Positions 32,260-41,994 are shown, numbered from the stretch's first letter. The stretch is 64,000 bases of DNA from Chloroflexota bacterium (GCA_016219275.1 JACRBM010000105.1:33302-97301); one strand, 5' to 3'. Numbers and translations are program-made. Notes: generated by a model not told the origin, from the letters alone.

Positions 32260-34200
32260 GCGCGTAAGAATTACGGTCTGCTCATAGTCCTCGCGCTGAT
32301 GATCGCGTACAGTGCGTACTTTTCCGCGTACTCGATTCAACTGCACAACACGTTCCGCACGCACGCGTCCGACATGGGGCAGATGGACCAGGCATTGTGG
32401 AACACGTTGCACGGCAGAATTCTGCAAGACACGCGACCGAACGGACAAAATTTGCCGCGCCTCACCGATCACGTCGAACCGATTTTTCTCGTCCTGCCCA
32501 TTGCGTTCTTGATTTACGATGGCATCGAAACACTTTTTGTTTTGCAATCTATCGCGATTGCGCTCGGCGCGTTGCCGATTTTCTGGATCGCGCGGCGACG
32601 CTTGCAAAGCGACTGGACAGGCGTCGCGTTCGCGGCGATGTACCTGATGTATCCCGCGCTCCAAGCCGCGAACCTCACCGAGTTTCACGCGATCACGTTT
32701 GCGCCCGCGCCGTTGATGTTCGCGTTCAACTACGGCGAGCAACGCGCGTGGAAACGGTACGTCTTGTTCTCGCTCGTCGCGCTCGCGGTGAAGGAAGAAG
32801 TCGCGCTGTTGGTGTTCGCGATGGCGGTGTGGTTTGGAATTCGGAATTCAAAATTCAAAATTCAAAATTCCAGCGCCAGATCACGAATTGCGAATTACGA
32901 ATTACGAATTACGAATTACATACCGATCGCCATTACCGCCATCGCCCTTGCCTGGTTCCTCGTCGCCGTCTTTGTCATCGTGCCGCACTTTTCGCCGCGC
33001 GGCGAATCGGTGTACGTCGGACGGTACACCTGCGCGAGTCAAGCGATTCGCAATCCGCTCACCGCGATTCCCGATTTGGTTGGCTGTGTGCTCATCCCGG
33101 CAAAAATCGAGTACGTGATTGAACTGCTCGCGTCGGTCGGTTTCCTCGCGTTGCTCGACCCAATCACGCTGCTCGTCGGCGCGCCGTCGCTCGTGCTCAA
33201 TTTACTGAGCAGTTACGCGGCGCAGTACTCGGGCGCGTACCACTATTCCGCGCCCGTCGCGCCGTACTTTGTGCTGGCAGCGATTGGCGGAGCGGCGAGA
33301 ATTCAAAATTCAAAATTCAAAATTCAAAATTCTCTCGTCATTGGATTGGCATTTCTCATCGCGCTCGGCTATCACGCGCTCGCCGGTTACACTCCGATTG
33401 GCGGCGCATTTGTGTGGCACGAAGTCACGGAACATCAGCGCACCTTGTCGCGTTTTCTCAAACAGATTCCACCCGACGCGCGCGTGTCCACGACCTCGTC
33501 GCTTTTTCCACACCTGAGCCATCGCGAAAAGTTGTATCGCTTTCCGGCGATCCTCGACGCCGAGTACATTTTGCTCGACGTGTCGCAATCGAACATTACC
33601 AACCCGGTGGACTATCGCGAGAATTATCAGCGCGCACTCGATCAAGGTTTCGGCATTCGCGACGCGCTCGATGGGTACATCTTGTTGCAGCGTGGCGTCG
33701 CGCAGAAACAATTGCCGGAAGGATTTTACTTGTTCTTGCGCGAATGCAATTGCGCGTTGCCGCAAAATGTCGTCACGATTGATTTCGAAAACAAGGTGCG
33801 TTTGCTTGGGTACGATGTGTTGCAGGACGATTGGCAACGCGTCTACTTGCGAACGTACTGGGCGCGCTTATCCGGACTCGACAACAATTTCGCGCTGTTT
33901 CCATTTTTCCCGGACGAAGACGGCAATCCGCGCGCGGACGCGCAATTGCCGCCGTTGCTCGTGCACTTTTGGTATCCAACATTGCAGTGGCGACCGGACG
34001 AAGCGGTTATCGCGGACACGACGCCGATGGATGTCGGCGCGCGCGCGAAAATCGGCGTGGGCGTGTTTTTCGGCGCGACCTGGGACGCGCCGGAATTTGT
34101 GCTCAAGCCGCAAACCGATTTGCCAATTTCGGCGGATGGTCGCTGGGTGTTGCTCGGCGAACTCGTGCGCGATGGAAAAAAGTACAAGGTGGTCAAATGA
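32254..34200 (+). CDS. DUF2079 family membrane protein
   Basis: The 648-residue protein from the ATG at 32254 has the DUF2079 core: HTFRTHASDMGQMDQALWNT, then LTDHVEPIFLVLPIAFLIYDGIETLFVLQ. About ten transmembrane segments follow. DUF2079 proteins are GT-C-like and of unknown role. Two repeat-encoded inserts interrupt it (NSKFKIQNS with ANYELRITNY near residue 200; IQNSKFKIQNS near residue 352). The C-terminal part has a beta-sandwich module (VRLLGYDVLQDDWQRVYLRTYW) shared with two other glycosyltransferases. The frame continues to 32119 through the upstream repeat; the chosen start lies in the last repeat unit. Confidence 0.8.
   Translation: MTARKNYGLLIVLALMIAYSAYFSAYSIQLHNTFRTHASDMGQMDQALWNTLHGRILQDTRPNGQNLPRLTDHVEPIFLVLPIAFLIYDGIETLFVLQSIAIALGALPIFWIARRRLQSDWTGVAFAAMYLMYPALQAANLTEFHAITFAPAPLMFAFNYGEQRAWKRYVLFSLVALAVKEEVALLVFAMAVWFGIRNSKFKIQNSSARSRIANYELRITNYIPIAITAIALAWFLVAVFVIVPHFSPRGESVYVGRYTCASQAIRNPLTAIPDLVGCVLIPAKIEYVIELLASVGFLALLDPITLLVGAPSLVLNLLSSYAAQYSGAYHYSAPVAPYFVLAAIGGAARIQNSKFKIQNSLVIGLAFLIALGYHALAGYTPIGGAFVWHEVTEHQRTLSRFLKQIPPDARVSTTSSLFPHLSHREKLYRFPAILDAEYILLDVSQSNITNPVDYRENYQRALDQGFGIRDALDGYILLQRGVAQKQLPEGFYLFLRECNCALPQNVVTIDFENKVRLLGYDVLQDDWQRVYLRTYWARLSGLDNNFALFPFFPDEDGNPRADAQLPPLLVHFWYPTLQWRPDEAVIADTTPMDVGARAKIGVGVFFGATWDAPEFVLKPQTDLPISADGRWVLLGELVRDGKKYKVVK
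32837..32919 (+). repeat. Heptamer repeats inside the DUF2079 gene
   Basis: Three or more ATTCAAA units followed, after a short spacer, by four ATTACGA-type units. They are read as NSKFKIQNS and ANYELRITNY. A second ATTCAAA run is at 33299-33330 in the same gene. Confidence 0.85.
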
Positions 34201-34214
34201 ATGTACAAATGATT

Positions 34215-34243
34215 TTGCTCGAATGCCTGTCCTGTGCTAAGAT
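34215..34243 (+). promoter_or_regulatory. Possible promoter of the split glycosyltransferase
   Basis: TTGCTC (34215-34220), 17-base spacer, TAAGAT (34238-34243), then GGGAG and the ATG at 34261. Confidence 0.45.
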
Positions 34244-34260
34244 GCCGCCACGTTGGGAGT

Positions 34261-35556
34261 ATGTCTTTGCGTCGCATCGCTCGATTGACCCCGCCTGAAA
34301 TAATCATCCTCGTCGCGTTCGGACTGCGCGCGTTTCGTCTCGACTGGCAAAGTTTGTGGTACGACGAGGCGTTCAGCGTGTATCTCGCGCAGTTCAACCT
34401 CGCCGACATCACCGCGCGAACTGCCGTGGATATCCAGCCGCCGTTGTACTATTATCTTTTGCATTTCTGGATTTCGCTCGCGGGCGGCAGCGAATTTTCC
34501 GTCCGTTTCTTGTCGCTCGTCTTTGGCGTGTTGATGATTCCGTTGATGTTCGTCGCCGCGCGGCGTTTGTTTGATCGCAACGCTGCGTGGATTGCCGCGA
34601 TCATCGCCGCGTTCTCGTCGCTCTATGTGTGGTACTCGCAAGAAGCGCGGATGTATACGTTGCTGACGTTCTTGTTGTTGTTGTCGAGTTATGCGCTGTG
34701 GAGGGAATGCGAAGGGAAGAAGGGAAATAAAGGAAATCAGAGAACTGAGGGAAATCAGGGAACTAGGGGAAATTGGGGAATTGTTTTTGCAGTTGCGAAT
34801 GTCGCAGCGTGTTACACTCACTATTTCGCGTTTGTCATCGTCGCGTTCCAATTCCTATTTACCATTTACCATTTACTTTTCACGCATCACGTTTTACGCT
34901 TCGCGCGATACTTTGTCGCCATCTTCGCCGCGTTCCTCCCCTGGACGCCGTTCGTGCTCGCGCGCTTTGGACAGGACGCGAGTTATTGGCGCGGCGCGCT
35001 CAAACTCGACGAGGCATTGCGCCACATCGCCATCAGTTTCACCGTTGGCGAATCGGTGCTTGAGAACATCGCACAACCAATCGCGATGGGCTGGTTGATT
35101 GTTTTGATGATTGGTTTGGGCAGTTGGTTTCTGTATCGGCGGTCAGCGGTCGGTGGTCAGTGGTCGTCAATAATCTTTTCGATGTTGTACCTTGCCGTGC
35201 CACTCGTCCTGCTGCTATTTCTTTTCTCGCGCAATCCAAAATTCAACGCGCGCTATTTGATGATCGCGTCGCCCGCGTTCTTTCTCTTGCTCGCCGCCGG
35301 ACTCGCGGCAGTTTTACGTATTTCGCAATTCGCTTTTTATTTTGACTTTCGGCTTTTTACTCCTAACCTCCGCCTATGCCGTGAACAATATCTACACCGA
35401 CCCCGCATTCACCAAAACCGATTTTCGCGGTGTCGCTCGGTACATCGAAAAACACATTGCGCGCGACGAAGCGATCATTCTCACCAGCGGACACTTGTTT
35501 CCTGCGTTCAACTATTACTATCACGGCGACGCGCGCCAGATCCGCTTGCCCGATGA
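34261..35556 (+). CDS. GT39-type glycosyltransferase, N-terminal part (frameshifted)
   Basis: From the ATG at 34261 this frame encodes the membrane half of a GT-C enzyme: SLWYDEAFSVYLAQF with the acidic pair, DIQPPLYYYLLHFW, and about nine transmembrane segments. The homology ends near LLAAGLAAVLRIS (about 35325); the rest of the frame to 35556 is Arg- and His-rich nonsense. The true continuation is in the +1 frame (35342-37057). The break lies in a T-rich heptamer tract (35311-35365). Other repeat tracts inside it are at 34711-34785, 34848-34905 and 35138-35165. It may be a pseudogene, a sequencing error, or a programmed frameshift. Confidence 0.7.
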   Translation: MSLRRIARLTPPEIIILVAFGLRAFRLDWQSLWYDEAFSVYLAQFNLADITARTAVDIQPPLYYYLLHFWISLAGGSEFSVRFLSLVFGVLMIPLMFVAARRLFDRNAAWIAAIIAAFSSLYVWYSQEARMYTLLTFLLLLSSYALWRECEGKKGNKGNQRTEGNQGTRGNWGIVFAVANVAACYTHYFAFVIVAFQFLFTIYHLLFTHHVLRFARYFVAIFAAFLPWTPFVLARFGQDASYWRGALKLDEALRHIAISFTVGESVLENIAQPIAMGWLIVLMIGLGSWFLYRRSAVGGQWSSIIFSMLYLAVPLVLLLFLFSRNPKFNARYLMIASPAFFLLLAAGLAAVLRISQFAFYFDFRLFTPNLRLCREQYLHRPRIHQNRFSRCRSVHRKTHCARRSDHSHQRTLVSCVQLLLSRRRAPDPLAR

Positions 35557-37057
35557 ACCAACGCTCAACGCCGAGCGCGTCCTGGGTTACGATGCCGCGC
35601 GCACGCTGAATCAAACACTCGCCGGCGCGCGCGGTGTGTGGGTCGTCGAGTGGCAGAACGAAGTCGTTGACCCAAACGGATTCGTGCCGATGCTGTTGAC
35701 CGCGCGCGGCAAAGAGCAGAAAATCGCAGACGCGAGTTTTTACCAGGTCAAGTTGCGCCATTGGTCGCTCGAGGCGAACGCGCGCTTTACCGACATGGCG
35801 CAACCTGGGACGCGGCGCGAGGCGAATTTCAAAGACAAGGTGAAATTGCTCGGGTTCGATGTGCCCGCGCCGACGCCGGCTGATGTTGGCGCATCCTTCA
35901 ATTTGTACTGGCACGTGCTTGATACATTCGAGGACGATTACCTCGTCGCGTTGCGCGTGCGCGATGCCGCCGGAAATTTGTGGGGTAAGGTGGATCGTCG
36001 CCCGGCGGGATACAATTATCCGACGACGCATTGGAAAAAGGACGAGCAACTCTTTGGTGCGTACACCGCGCCATTGCTCGCGGGCACGCCAGCGGGTGAG
36101 TACTTTGTCGAAGTCACGTTCTATACGGCGAACAATCCATCCGGACTCGATGTACTCGCGCCGAATGGCGCACCGATGGGAAAGACAGTCCGCGTTGGAC
36201 CGATTCCGGTTTTGCCGGCGACCCAACCTGCCATGCTTGCATCGCTGAACATTCAGAATACAATTAGCGAACCGCTCGGCGCGTTCACCCTGCTCGGTTA
36301 TCAACTCGGACGCGACAAGGCGAGCGCGGGCGAATCTATCCCGATGACATTGTTCTGGCGCGCGGATGAAAAGCCGACAAGTGATTACACGTTCAAGATT
36401 CAATTCGGCGATGTGGCAGGCGACGCGTTTCCAATTTCCAATTTCCAATTTCCAACTTTTTCCTGGCGCGCCGGCGAAATCGTGCGCGGACAATATCAAG
36501 TTGCGATACCAGCAACCGCGCGTGATGGTGCAAACAATTTACGCGTGATCCTGCAAGATGGCAGGGGATTCGTAATTGGTAATTTGTTCCTCGCGCCGTT
36601 CACTATCGAGAAAACCGACCGCGTCTTTATCAAGCCGAACGCGCAATTCATTCAAGATGCGAATTTTGGCAATGCAATCGCTCTCGCCGGTTACCAATTA
36701 CCACTTACCAATTACCGCCCCAGCGACACGCTGAAACTTACCTTGTTCTGGAACGCGCGCGCGAAGATGGACAAACCCTACACCGTGTTCGTGCATCTGC
36801 TCGACCAGGATAACAAGGTTGTCGCGCAACAAGACGCGCAACCGGCGAACGGCGCGCGTCCGACGACGGGCTGGATCGCCGGCGAGTACGTCGAAGATAA
36901 TTACCAATTACCACTAACCAAGCTCCCACCAGGCATTTATCGTATTGAAATCGGTTGGTACGACGCACAAGATTTTTCGCGGCTCCAGGTGCTCGATGCG
37001 AACGGTATCCCGACTAGCGACCATATCATTCTGCAAACAAGTTTACTCGTGCAATAG
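35342..37057 (+). CDS. GT39-type glycosyltransferase, C-terminal part (frameshifted)
   Basis: This frame carries on the preceding protein in +1: FGFLLLTSAYAVNNIYTDP is the last transmembrane helix and TDFRGVARYIEKHI starts the extracytoplasmic domain seen in many GT39 proteins. Three beta-sandwich modules follow (VKLLGFDV, FTLLGYQLG, IALAGYQLPLTNY), the last ending in GIYRIEIGWYD. There is no ribosome-binding site before 35342 and the frame is open further upstream, so independent translation is unlikely. Heptamer words encode FPISNFQFPTF (36431-36460) and YQLPLTNY (36690-36720). Confidence 0.65.
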   Translation: MTFGFLLLTSAYAVNNIYTDPAFTKTDFRGVARYIEKHIARDEAIILTSGHLFPAFNYYYHGDARQIRLPDEPTLNAERVLGYDAARTLNQTLAGARGVWVVEWQNEVVDPNGFVPMLLTARGKEQKIADASFYQVKLRHWSLEANARFTDMAQPGTRREANFKDKVKLLGFDVPAPTPADVGASFNLYWHVLDTFEDDYLVALRVRDAAGNLWGKVDRRPAGYNYPTTHWKKDEQLFGAYTAPLLAGTPAGEYFVEVTFYTANNPSGLDVLAPNGAPMGKTVRVGPIPVLPATQPAMLASLNIQNTISEPLGAFTLLGYQLGRDKASAGESIPMTLFWRADEKPTSDYTFKIQFGDVAGDAFPISNFQFPTFSWRAGEIVRGQYQVAIPATARDGANNLRVILQDGRGFVIGNLFLAPFTIEKTDRVFIKPNAQFIQDANFGNAIALAGYQLPLTNYRPSDTLKLTLFWNARAKMDKPYTVFVHLLDQDNKVVAQQDAQPANGARPTTGWIAGEYVEDNYQLPLTKLPPGIYRIEIGWYDAQDFSRLQVLDANGIPTSDHIILQTSLLVQ

Positions 37058-37362
37058 TTGCGAACCGACAGCTGTCCTGCGTAACGTTTTGAGCTTTTGC
37101 GAACGCTCACTCATCGTTGCACTAATGGCGGTTCTAACCGCCAGCTCATCGTAGTGATCGTTGTTGAAAAACTCGGTTTTTACGCTCGAAAACGAAGATT
37201 CTGAAATAGCGGAAGGTGAAAAACCTTTACGATGAGCTGTCGGTTGCAAAGGTACGAAAGCTACACGATGAGCTGTCGGTAAAATCGTTACGATGAGCTG
37301 TCGGCTCGCAACTACTTGAATAGTTGAACTATGCAACTATCCACCCATCTAACCACCCAACT
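37058..37362 (+). repeat. Gap with three ACGATGAGCTGTCGG copies
   Basis: No gene is seen in these 305 bases. ACGATGAGCTGTCGG occurs at 37229-37243, 37265-37279 and 37290-37304, and a partial inverted version (ccgacagctgtcc) at 37067-37079, so the region can fold on itself. ACTAT-containing words (37315-37362) lead up to the next start codon. Confidence 0.65.
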
Positions 37363-38121
37363 ATGAAACCCAGCATTAGTGTTTTCTTTCCGTGCTACAA
37401 CGACGCGGGCACGATTCCGACGATGGTCATTCGCGCGATTCAGACGTTGCGCGAGATCACCGACACGTACGAGGTCATCGTCGTCAACGACGCCAGCCCG
37501 GACGATTCCGCGCGCGTGCTCAATGAACTCTCGTGCATTTTGCCGCCGGAATTTCGACTCATCACGCATCCGGAAAATCGCGGGTATGGCGGCGTGTTGC
37601 GCACGGGGATTGCCGCCGCGAAAATGGATTGGATTTTCTACACCGACGGCGACGCGCAGTACGACGTGCGTGAGTTGAAACTGCTCGCCGAAAAAATCTC
37701 GGATGATGTGGATTTCATCAACGGTTGGAAAATCAAACGGCGCGATCCCTTGCATCGGATTTGGATTGGGATGGCGTACCAGTACTTTGTCAAGGTGATG
37801 TTCGGCTTGAAGATTCGCGACGTGGATTGCGATTTTCGTTTGATGCGCCGCGCGATCTTCGATGTGGTGCAACTCGAATCCGACACTGGCTCGATCACAT
37901 TCGAGATGGTGAAAAAAGCGCAGGACGCCGGTTATCGTTTCGTCGAGGTGCCGGTGCGCCATTTTTACCGGCAGTACGGCGAATCCCAGTTTTTCAATTT
38001 CCCGCGTGTCGCGCGCACGCTCGTCGCGCTGATGCGTTGGTGGTGGCGACTCGTCGTCAAACAAGAAGCGGTGAAAGAGTATCGCGCGAAACGTGCAAGC
38101 CAAATGGTGGAGAGCAGGTAA
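37363..38121 (+). CDS. GT2 family glycosyltransferase
   Basis: The 252-residue protein is a GT-A glycosyltransferase: SISVFFPCYNDAGTIPTMV, IVVNDASPDDS, IFYTDGDAQYDVRELKLL. The DGDAQYD motif holds the metal and nucleotide-sugar. It resembles polyprenyl-phosphate glycosyltransferases but lacks the usual two C-terminal membrane helices, although it has an amphipathic Trp-rich end (MRWWWRL). The ATG at 37363 is taken because the frame before it is made of repeat words. Its stop overlaps the following methyltransferase start (TAATG). Confidence 0.88.
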   Translation: MKPSISVFFPCYNDAGTIPTMVIRAIQTLREITDTYEVIVVNDASPDDSARVLNELSCILPPEFRLITHPENRGYGGVLRTGIAAAKMDWIFYTDGDAQYDVRELKLLAEKISDDVDFINGWKIKRRDPLHRIWIGMAYQYFVKVMFGLKIRDVDCDFRLMRRAIFDVVQLESDTGSITFEMVKKAQDAGYRFVEVPVRHFYRQYGESQFFNFPRVARTLVALMRWWWRLVVKQEAVKEYRAKRASQMVESR

Positions 38122-39125
38122 TGAAGGATATGCCACTCTTTGTAAGAACAAAACAAATTGAAAACCACTTCAGGGTTGACGCAAAGATTGTTTTGTATCA
38201 CGGCGCGGTCGAAGATTTTCTTGTCACGTTGCCAGATGCTACAGCACAACTCATTATCACTTCACCACCATATAATTTGGGCAAAGAGTACGAAAGCCGC
38301 GTCTCAATCGAAAAATATCTTGAAACGCAATCCCAAGTCATTACTCAATTATGCCGCGTTCTTCGCGACGACGGGAGCATCTGTTGGCAAGTTGGCAATT
38401 TTGTCGAAGATGGCGAAGTATATCCGCTTGATATTTATTACTATGGCATTTTCAAAAAATTAGGGTTGGCTCTACGCAATAGAATCGTATGGCATTTTGA
38501 ACACGGCTTGCACGCGTCAAAACGTTTTTCAGGACGATACGAAACGATTCTCTGGTTTACCAAAAGCGACAGATATGTTTTTAATCTAGATCCGGTTCGC
38601 GTCCCATCCAAGTATCCGGGCAAGCGTCATTTCAAAGGTCCGAACAAAGGCAAACCATCGGGTAATCCACTTGGAAAAAATCCTTCCGACATTTGGCAAG
38701 TTGTCGCGCAGGATTGGGAAGAAGAACTTTGGAATATCCCAAATGTCAAAGCGAATCATCCCGAAAAAACCATTCACCCGTGTCAATTCCCCATTGAACT
38801 AGTTGAACGTTGTGTTCTCGCGCTGACGAATGAAGGTGATTGGGTTTTCGATCCGTACGCCGGCGTTGGCTCAACGCTGATTGCCGCGATAAAACACAAT
38901 CGTCGCGCGATGGGGAGCGAAAAAGAAAAGGAGTACGTGGATATTTCTCACGAACGCATAGCAGCGTATTTCAACGGTGAATTGAAAATTCGTCCGCTGG
39001 GCAAACCTGTTTTTGTACCAACAGGAACAGAGAAGGTTGCACAGATCCCTGATGAATGGAAAAACCTTGCCCACAAGAAACTCATGGAGAAGAAGTCAGC
39101 ATATAAACGAGCAAGGCAAAAATAA
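38121..39125 (+). CDS. Beta-class DNA methyltransferase of a BglII-type system
   Basis: The 334-residue protein has motif IV SPPYN (from residue 48) before motif I FDPYAGVGSTL (near residue 243), the order of beta-class amino-methyltransferases. SPPY is typical of N4-cytosine enzymes but also occurs in N6-adenine ones. The following gene encodes a BglII-like nuclease, so the two form a type II restriction-modification pair. The region is clearly more AT-rich than the genes around it and interrupts a glycan operon, which suggests lateral acquisition. Confidence 0.9.
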   Translation: MKDMPLFVRTKQIENHFRVDAKIVLYHGAVEDFLVTLPDATAQLIITSPPYNLGKEYESRVSIEKYLETQSQVITQLCRVLRDDGSICWQVGNFVEDGEVYPLDIYYYGIFKKLGLALRNRIVWHFEHGLHASKRFSGRYETILWFTKSDRYVFNLDPVRVPSKYPGKRHFKGPNKGKPSGNPLGKNPSDIWQVVAQDWEEELWNIPNVKANHPEKTIHPCQFPIELVERCVLALTNEGDWVFDPYAGVGSTLIAAIKHNRRAMGSEKEKEYVDISHERIAAYFNGELKIRPLGKPVFVPTGTEKVAQIPDEWKNLAHKKLMEKKSAYKRARQK

Positions 39126-39180
39126 CTTGATTGGAATTTGCCAAGCAAAAACTCAAACGATTCACAAGGAGTCTGACGAG

Positions 39181-39816
39181 ATGAAAATCGCACAGAAATA
39201 TTCTCACTTGAATGGCGAAGAGTACTTGATCGTTCACCACAAAAAACTTTATGATGAAATAGTTCAAACCATCGAAAATGTTGACGCGAGAAAGGTCTTG
39301 ACCAAGGTAAGTCAAGAAAAAACGATGCTCGGACAATTGCTTTACAGTCCTGTGGAACTCAACAAAGCATTTGATGACAAATTATCCAAACTCGGATGGA
39401 AAGAAAGTAGATATCAGTACTACGTCACAACTGACCCAAAATTGATGCAGACATTGATTCCACTTTCATATGCGGAGCAAAAGAAACTGCACGAGTCTCA
39501 CGGAGTCAAAGACCCCATCTCATCTTACAAGCAAACAGATTTCGTGAAGGAACAGATTGCGATAGAAGTCCAATTTGGAAAATATGCTTTCGTCGCATTT
39601 GATCTTTTCGTGAAACATTTACTATTCTATTCTGGGGGATTAATCAATCTTGGCATCGAAGTATTGCCTACGAAGAAAATGCAAGCAAAAATGAGCAGCG
39701 GTATCGCTTACTTCGAAGGCGAGGTTTACAATATTTTGAGACATGGTCGCAATAATCCAGCCGTACCGCTGCTGATATTGGGCATTGAGCCACCAGAACT
39801 GAGCGAAGTCAAATAA
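39181..39816 (+). CDS. BglII/BstYI-like restriction endonuclease
   Basis: The 211-residue protein contains TDFVKEQIAIEVQFGKYAF. The residues D120, E129 and Q131 match in identity and spacing the catalytic D84, E93 and Q95 of BglII. The C-terminal half (LGIEVLPTKKMQ, MSSGIAYFEGEVYNILR) also looks like this family. BglII cuts AGATCT and BstYI RGATCY, so a GATC-centred site is a reasonable prediction. The ATG at 39181 follows AAGGAG. It lies 55 bases after its presumed methyltransferase and shares its low GC. Confidence 0.87.
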   Translation: MKIAQKYSHLNGEEYLIVHHKKLYDEIVQTIENVDARKVLTKVSQEKTMLGQLLYSPVELNKAFDDKLSKLGWKESRYQYYVTTDPKLMQTLIPLSYAEQKKLHESHGVKDPISSYKQTDFVKEQIAIEVQFGKYAFVAFDLFVKHLLFYSGGLINLGIEVLPTKKMQAKMSSGIAYFEGEVYNILRHGRNNPAVPLLILGIEPPELSEVK

Positions 39817-39861
39817 TGGATCGGCGAAGTGATCATTGATCGGCAACCTGTGATTGGATCT

Positions 39862-40854
39862 ATGGACTATTCAACTACCCTGACTAACAAAGACTGCCTC
39901 ATTACCGGCGGACTCGGCTTTGTCGGCTCGAACCTCGCGCGACGCTTGGTTGATCTCGGCGCGCGCGTCACGCTGGTGGACTCGCTCATCCCGGAGTACG
40001 GCGGCAACCTGTTCAACATCGCCGGCATCGAGGACAAGGTGCGCGTGAACATCGCCGACGTGCGCGATGAGTACTCGATGGACTATCTCGTGCAAGGACG
40101 CGATTATCTCTTCAATCTCGCCGGGCAAACCTCGCACCTCGATTCGATGCGCGATCCGTACACCGATCTCGAAATCAACTGCCGCGCGCAACTCTCGATC
40201 CTCGAAGCGTGCCGCAAACAGAACCCGCGCGTCAAGATCGTCTTCACCAGCACGCGCCAAATCTACGGCAAGCCGGATTATTTGCCGGTAGACGAACGTC
40301 ATCTTTTGCATCCGACCGATGTGAACGGCATCAACAAGATGGCGGGTGAGTGGTATCACATCCTCTACAACAACGTCTACGGCATTCGCGCGGTGTCATT
40401 GCGAATGACGAACACGTACGGTCCACGGATGCGCGTCAAGGATGCGCGCCAGACGTTCCTCGGTGTTTGGATCAAACGATTGATTGACGGCGAGCCGATT
40501 GAAATCTGGGGTGATGGAATGCAGATTCGCGATTTCAACTACGTGGACGATTTTATTGACGCGATGCTTTTCGCCGCGACGACCGACGAGGTGAACGGAC
40601 AGATTTTCAACCTGGGTAGCGAGGAGACGATCAACTTTCGTGACCTTGCTGAGTTGTGCATCGAGATCAATGGCGGCGGAAGTTACACGATCATTCCGTA
40701 CCCTGCTGACCGCAAGCCGATTGATATTGGCGATTATTACGCCGACTATCGCAAGATTCGCGGTAAACTGGGTTGGACGCCGCGCGTGAACTTGCGCGCA
40801 GGACTCAAACGTACGCTCGATTTTTATCGCGAGCACAAAGAACGTTATTGGTAA
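39862..40854 (+). CDS. NAD-dependent nucleotide-sugar epimerase/dehydratase
   Basis: The 330-residue protein is an extended short-chain dehydrogenase: GGLGFVG (residues 16-22) binds NAD, NLAGQTSHLDSMRDP and SLRMTNTYGPRM follow as in UDP-glucose 4-epimerase and GDP-mannose dehydratase relatives. The catalytic YxxxK is not intact: the sequence reads NGINK, with Asn155 in the place of Tyr and Lys159 kept. The exact reaction is therefore unknown. It is followed by a sugar aminotransferase, so a keto- or amino-sugar pathway is likely. The ATG at 39862 fits the family start; the frame opens at 39829. Confidence 0.85.
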   Translation: MDYSTTLTNKDCLITGGLGFVGSNLARRLVDLGARVTLVDSLIPEYGGNLFNIAGIEDKVRVNIADVRDEYSMDYLVQGRDYLFNLAGQTSHLDSMRDPYTDLEINCRAQLSILEACRKQNPRVKIVFTSTRQIYGKPDYLPVDERHLLHPTDVNGINKMAGEWYHILYNNVYGIRAVSLRMTNTYGPRMRVKDARQTFLGVWIKRLIDGEPIEIWGDGMQIRDFNYVDDFIDAMLFAATTDEVNGQIFNLGSEETINFRDLAELCIEINGGGSYTIIPYPADRKPIDIGDYYADYRKIRGKLGWTPRVNLRAGLKRTLDFYREHKERYW

Positions 40855-40890
40855 TTACCAACTACCAATTACTATTTCCTCCGGGGTGTT

Positions 40891-41994
40891 ATGATTCCAT
40901 TTTTCGATCTTACCAAACAGTACGCCTCGATCCAATCTGAACTTGACGATGCCGCGCTGCGCGTGATGAAGAGCGGCTGGTTCATTCTCGGACCCGAAGT
41001 CAGCGCATTCGAAAAAGAATTCGCCGAGTACATCGGTACGCACCACACGATTGGTGTCGGCTCGGGCACCGAAGCGATTCACCTGGCGTTGCTCGCGCTC
41101 GGCGTCGGCGCGGGCGACGAAGTGATCACCGTACCGAACACCGCGGTCGCCACCGTCGCGGCAATCGAACTGACTGGCGCGCGCGCGGTGCTGTGCGATG
41201 TACTCCAAGACACGATGTTGATGGATGTCGCCTCGCTCGAACGCGCGATCACACCGCGTACGAAAGCGATCATCCCTGTTCACCTGTTCGGGCAGAGTTG
41301 CGATCTCGATCCAATTTTCGAACTCGCGCGCGCCAAAAATATTCGCGTGCTCGAAGATTGCGCGCAGGCGCATGGCGCGACGTACCTCGGTAAACGCGTT
41401 GGCTCGCTGGGTGACATTGCCATATTCAGTTTCTACCCGACGAAAAACCTGGGTGCGTACGGCGACGGCGGCGCGATCACGACGAACGATGCCGCGCTTG
41501 CCGAGCGCGTCAATCTGTTGCGGCAGTACGGTTGGCGCGAACGCTACGCGAGCGACATCAAAGGGATGAACTCGCGGCTCGACGAAATGCAAGCCGCGAT
41601 CCTACGCGTGAAACTGCGCCACCTCGATGCGTGGAACGCGGCGCGCCGCGAACGCGCGGCGCTCTACACAGAACTGCTGCGTACCGTCACGCCGCCGCGC
41701 GAAATGGCGTACGGACAAGCAGTGCATCATTTGTACGTGATTCAATCCACGCGCCGCGACGAACTCGGCGCGCATCTCAAAGCGCGCGGCATCGGCACGG
41801 CGATTCACTATCCGCAAATGATTCATCGCCAAGCCGCGTACAAAAACCTGGGTTATGGGCAAGGCAGTCTGCCCGTGTCTGAAAAACTTGAGCGCGCGAT
41901 TTTATCGCTTCCGCTCTATCCCGAACTGCCGCTCGACGATGTACGCCTAGTGGCAAATGCAGTTAATCAGTTTGATAATTCGGTAGTGCGATAG
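40891..41994 (+). CDS. DegT/DnrJ/EryC1/StrS sugar aminotransferase
   Basis: The 367-residue protein is a PLP enzyme of the sugar-aminotransferase family. [25 protein letters not shown] and [18 protein letters not shown] are typical, and K185 in the last motif would bind PLP. It converts a nucleotide keto-sugar to an amino sugar. It follows the epimerase by 36 bases, so the two probably act in sequence. The last five residues (NSVVR) come from a repeat tract that runs across the stop codon. Confidence 0.92.
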   Translation: MIPFFDLTKQYASIQSELDDAALRVMKSGWFILGPEVSAFEKEFAEYIGTHHTIGVGSGTEAIHLALLALGVGAGDEVITVPNTAVATVAAIELTGARAVLCDVLQDTMLMDVASLERAITPRTKAIIPVHLFGQSCDLDPIFELARAKNIRVLEDCAQAHGATYLGKRVGSLGDIAIFSFYPTKNLGAYGDGGAITTNDAALAERVNLLRQYGWRERYASDIKGMNSRLDEMQAAILRVKLRHLDAWNAARRERAALYTELLRTVTPPREMAYGQAVHHLYVIQSTRRDELGAHLKARGIGTAIHYPQMIHRQAAYKNLGYGQGSLPVSEKLERAILSLPLYPELPLDDVRLVANAVNQFDNSVVR

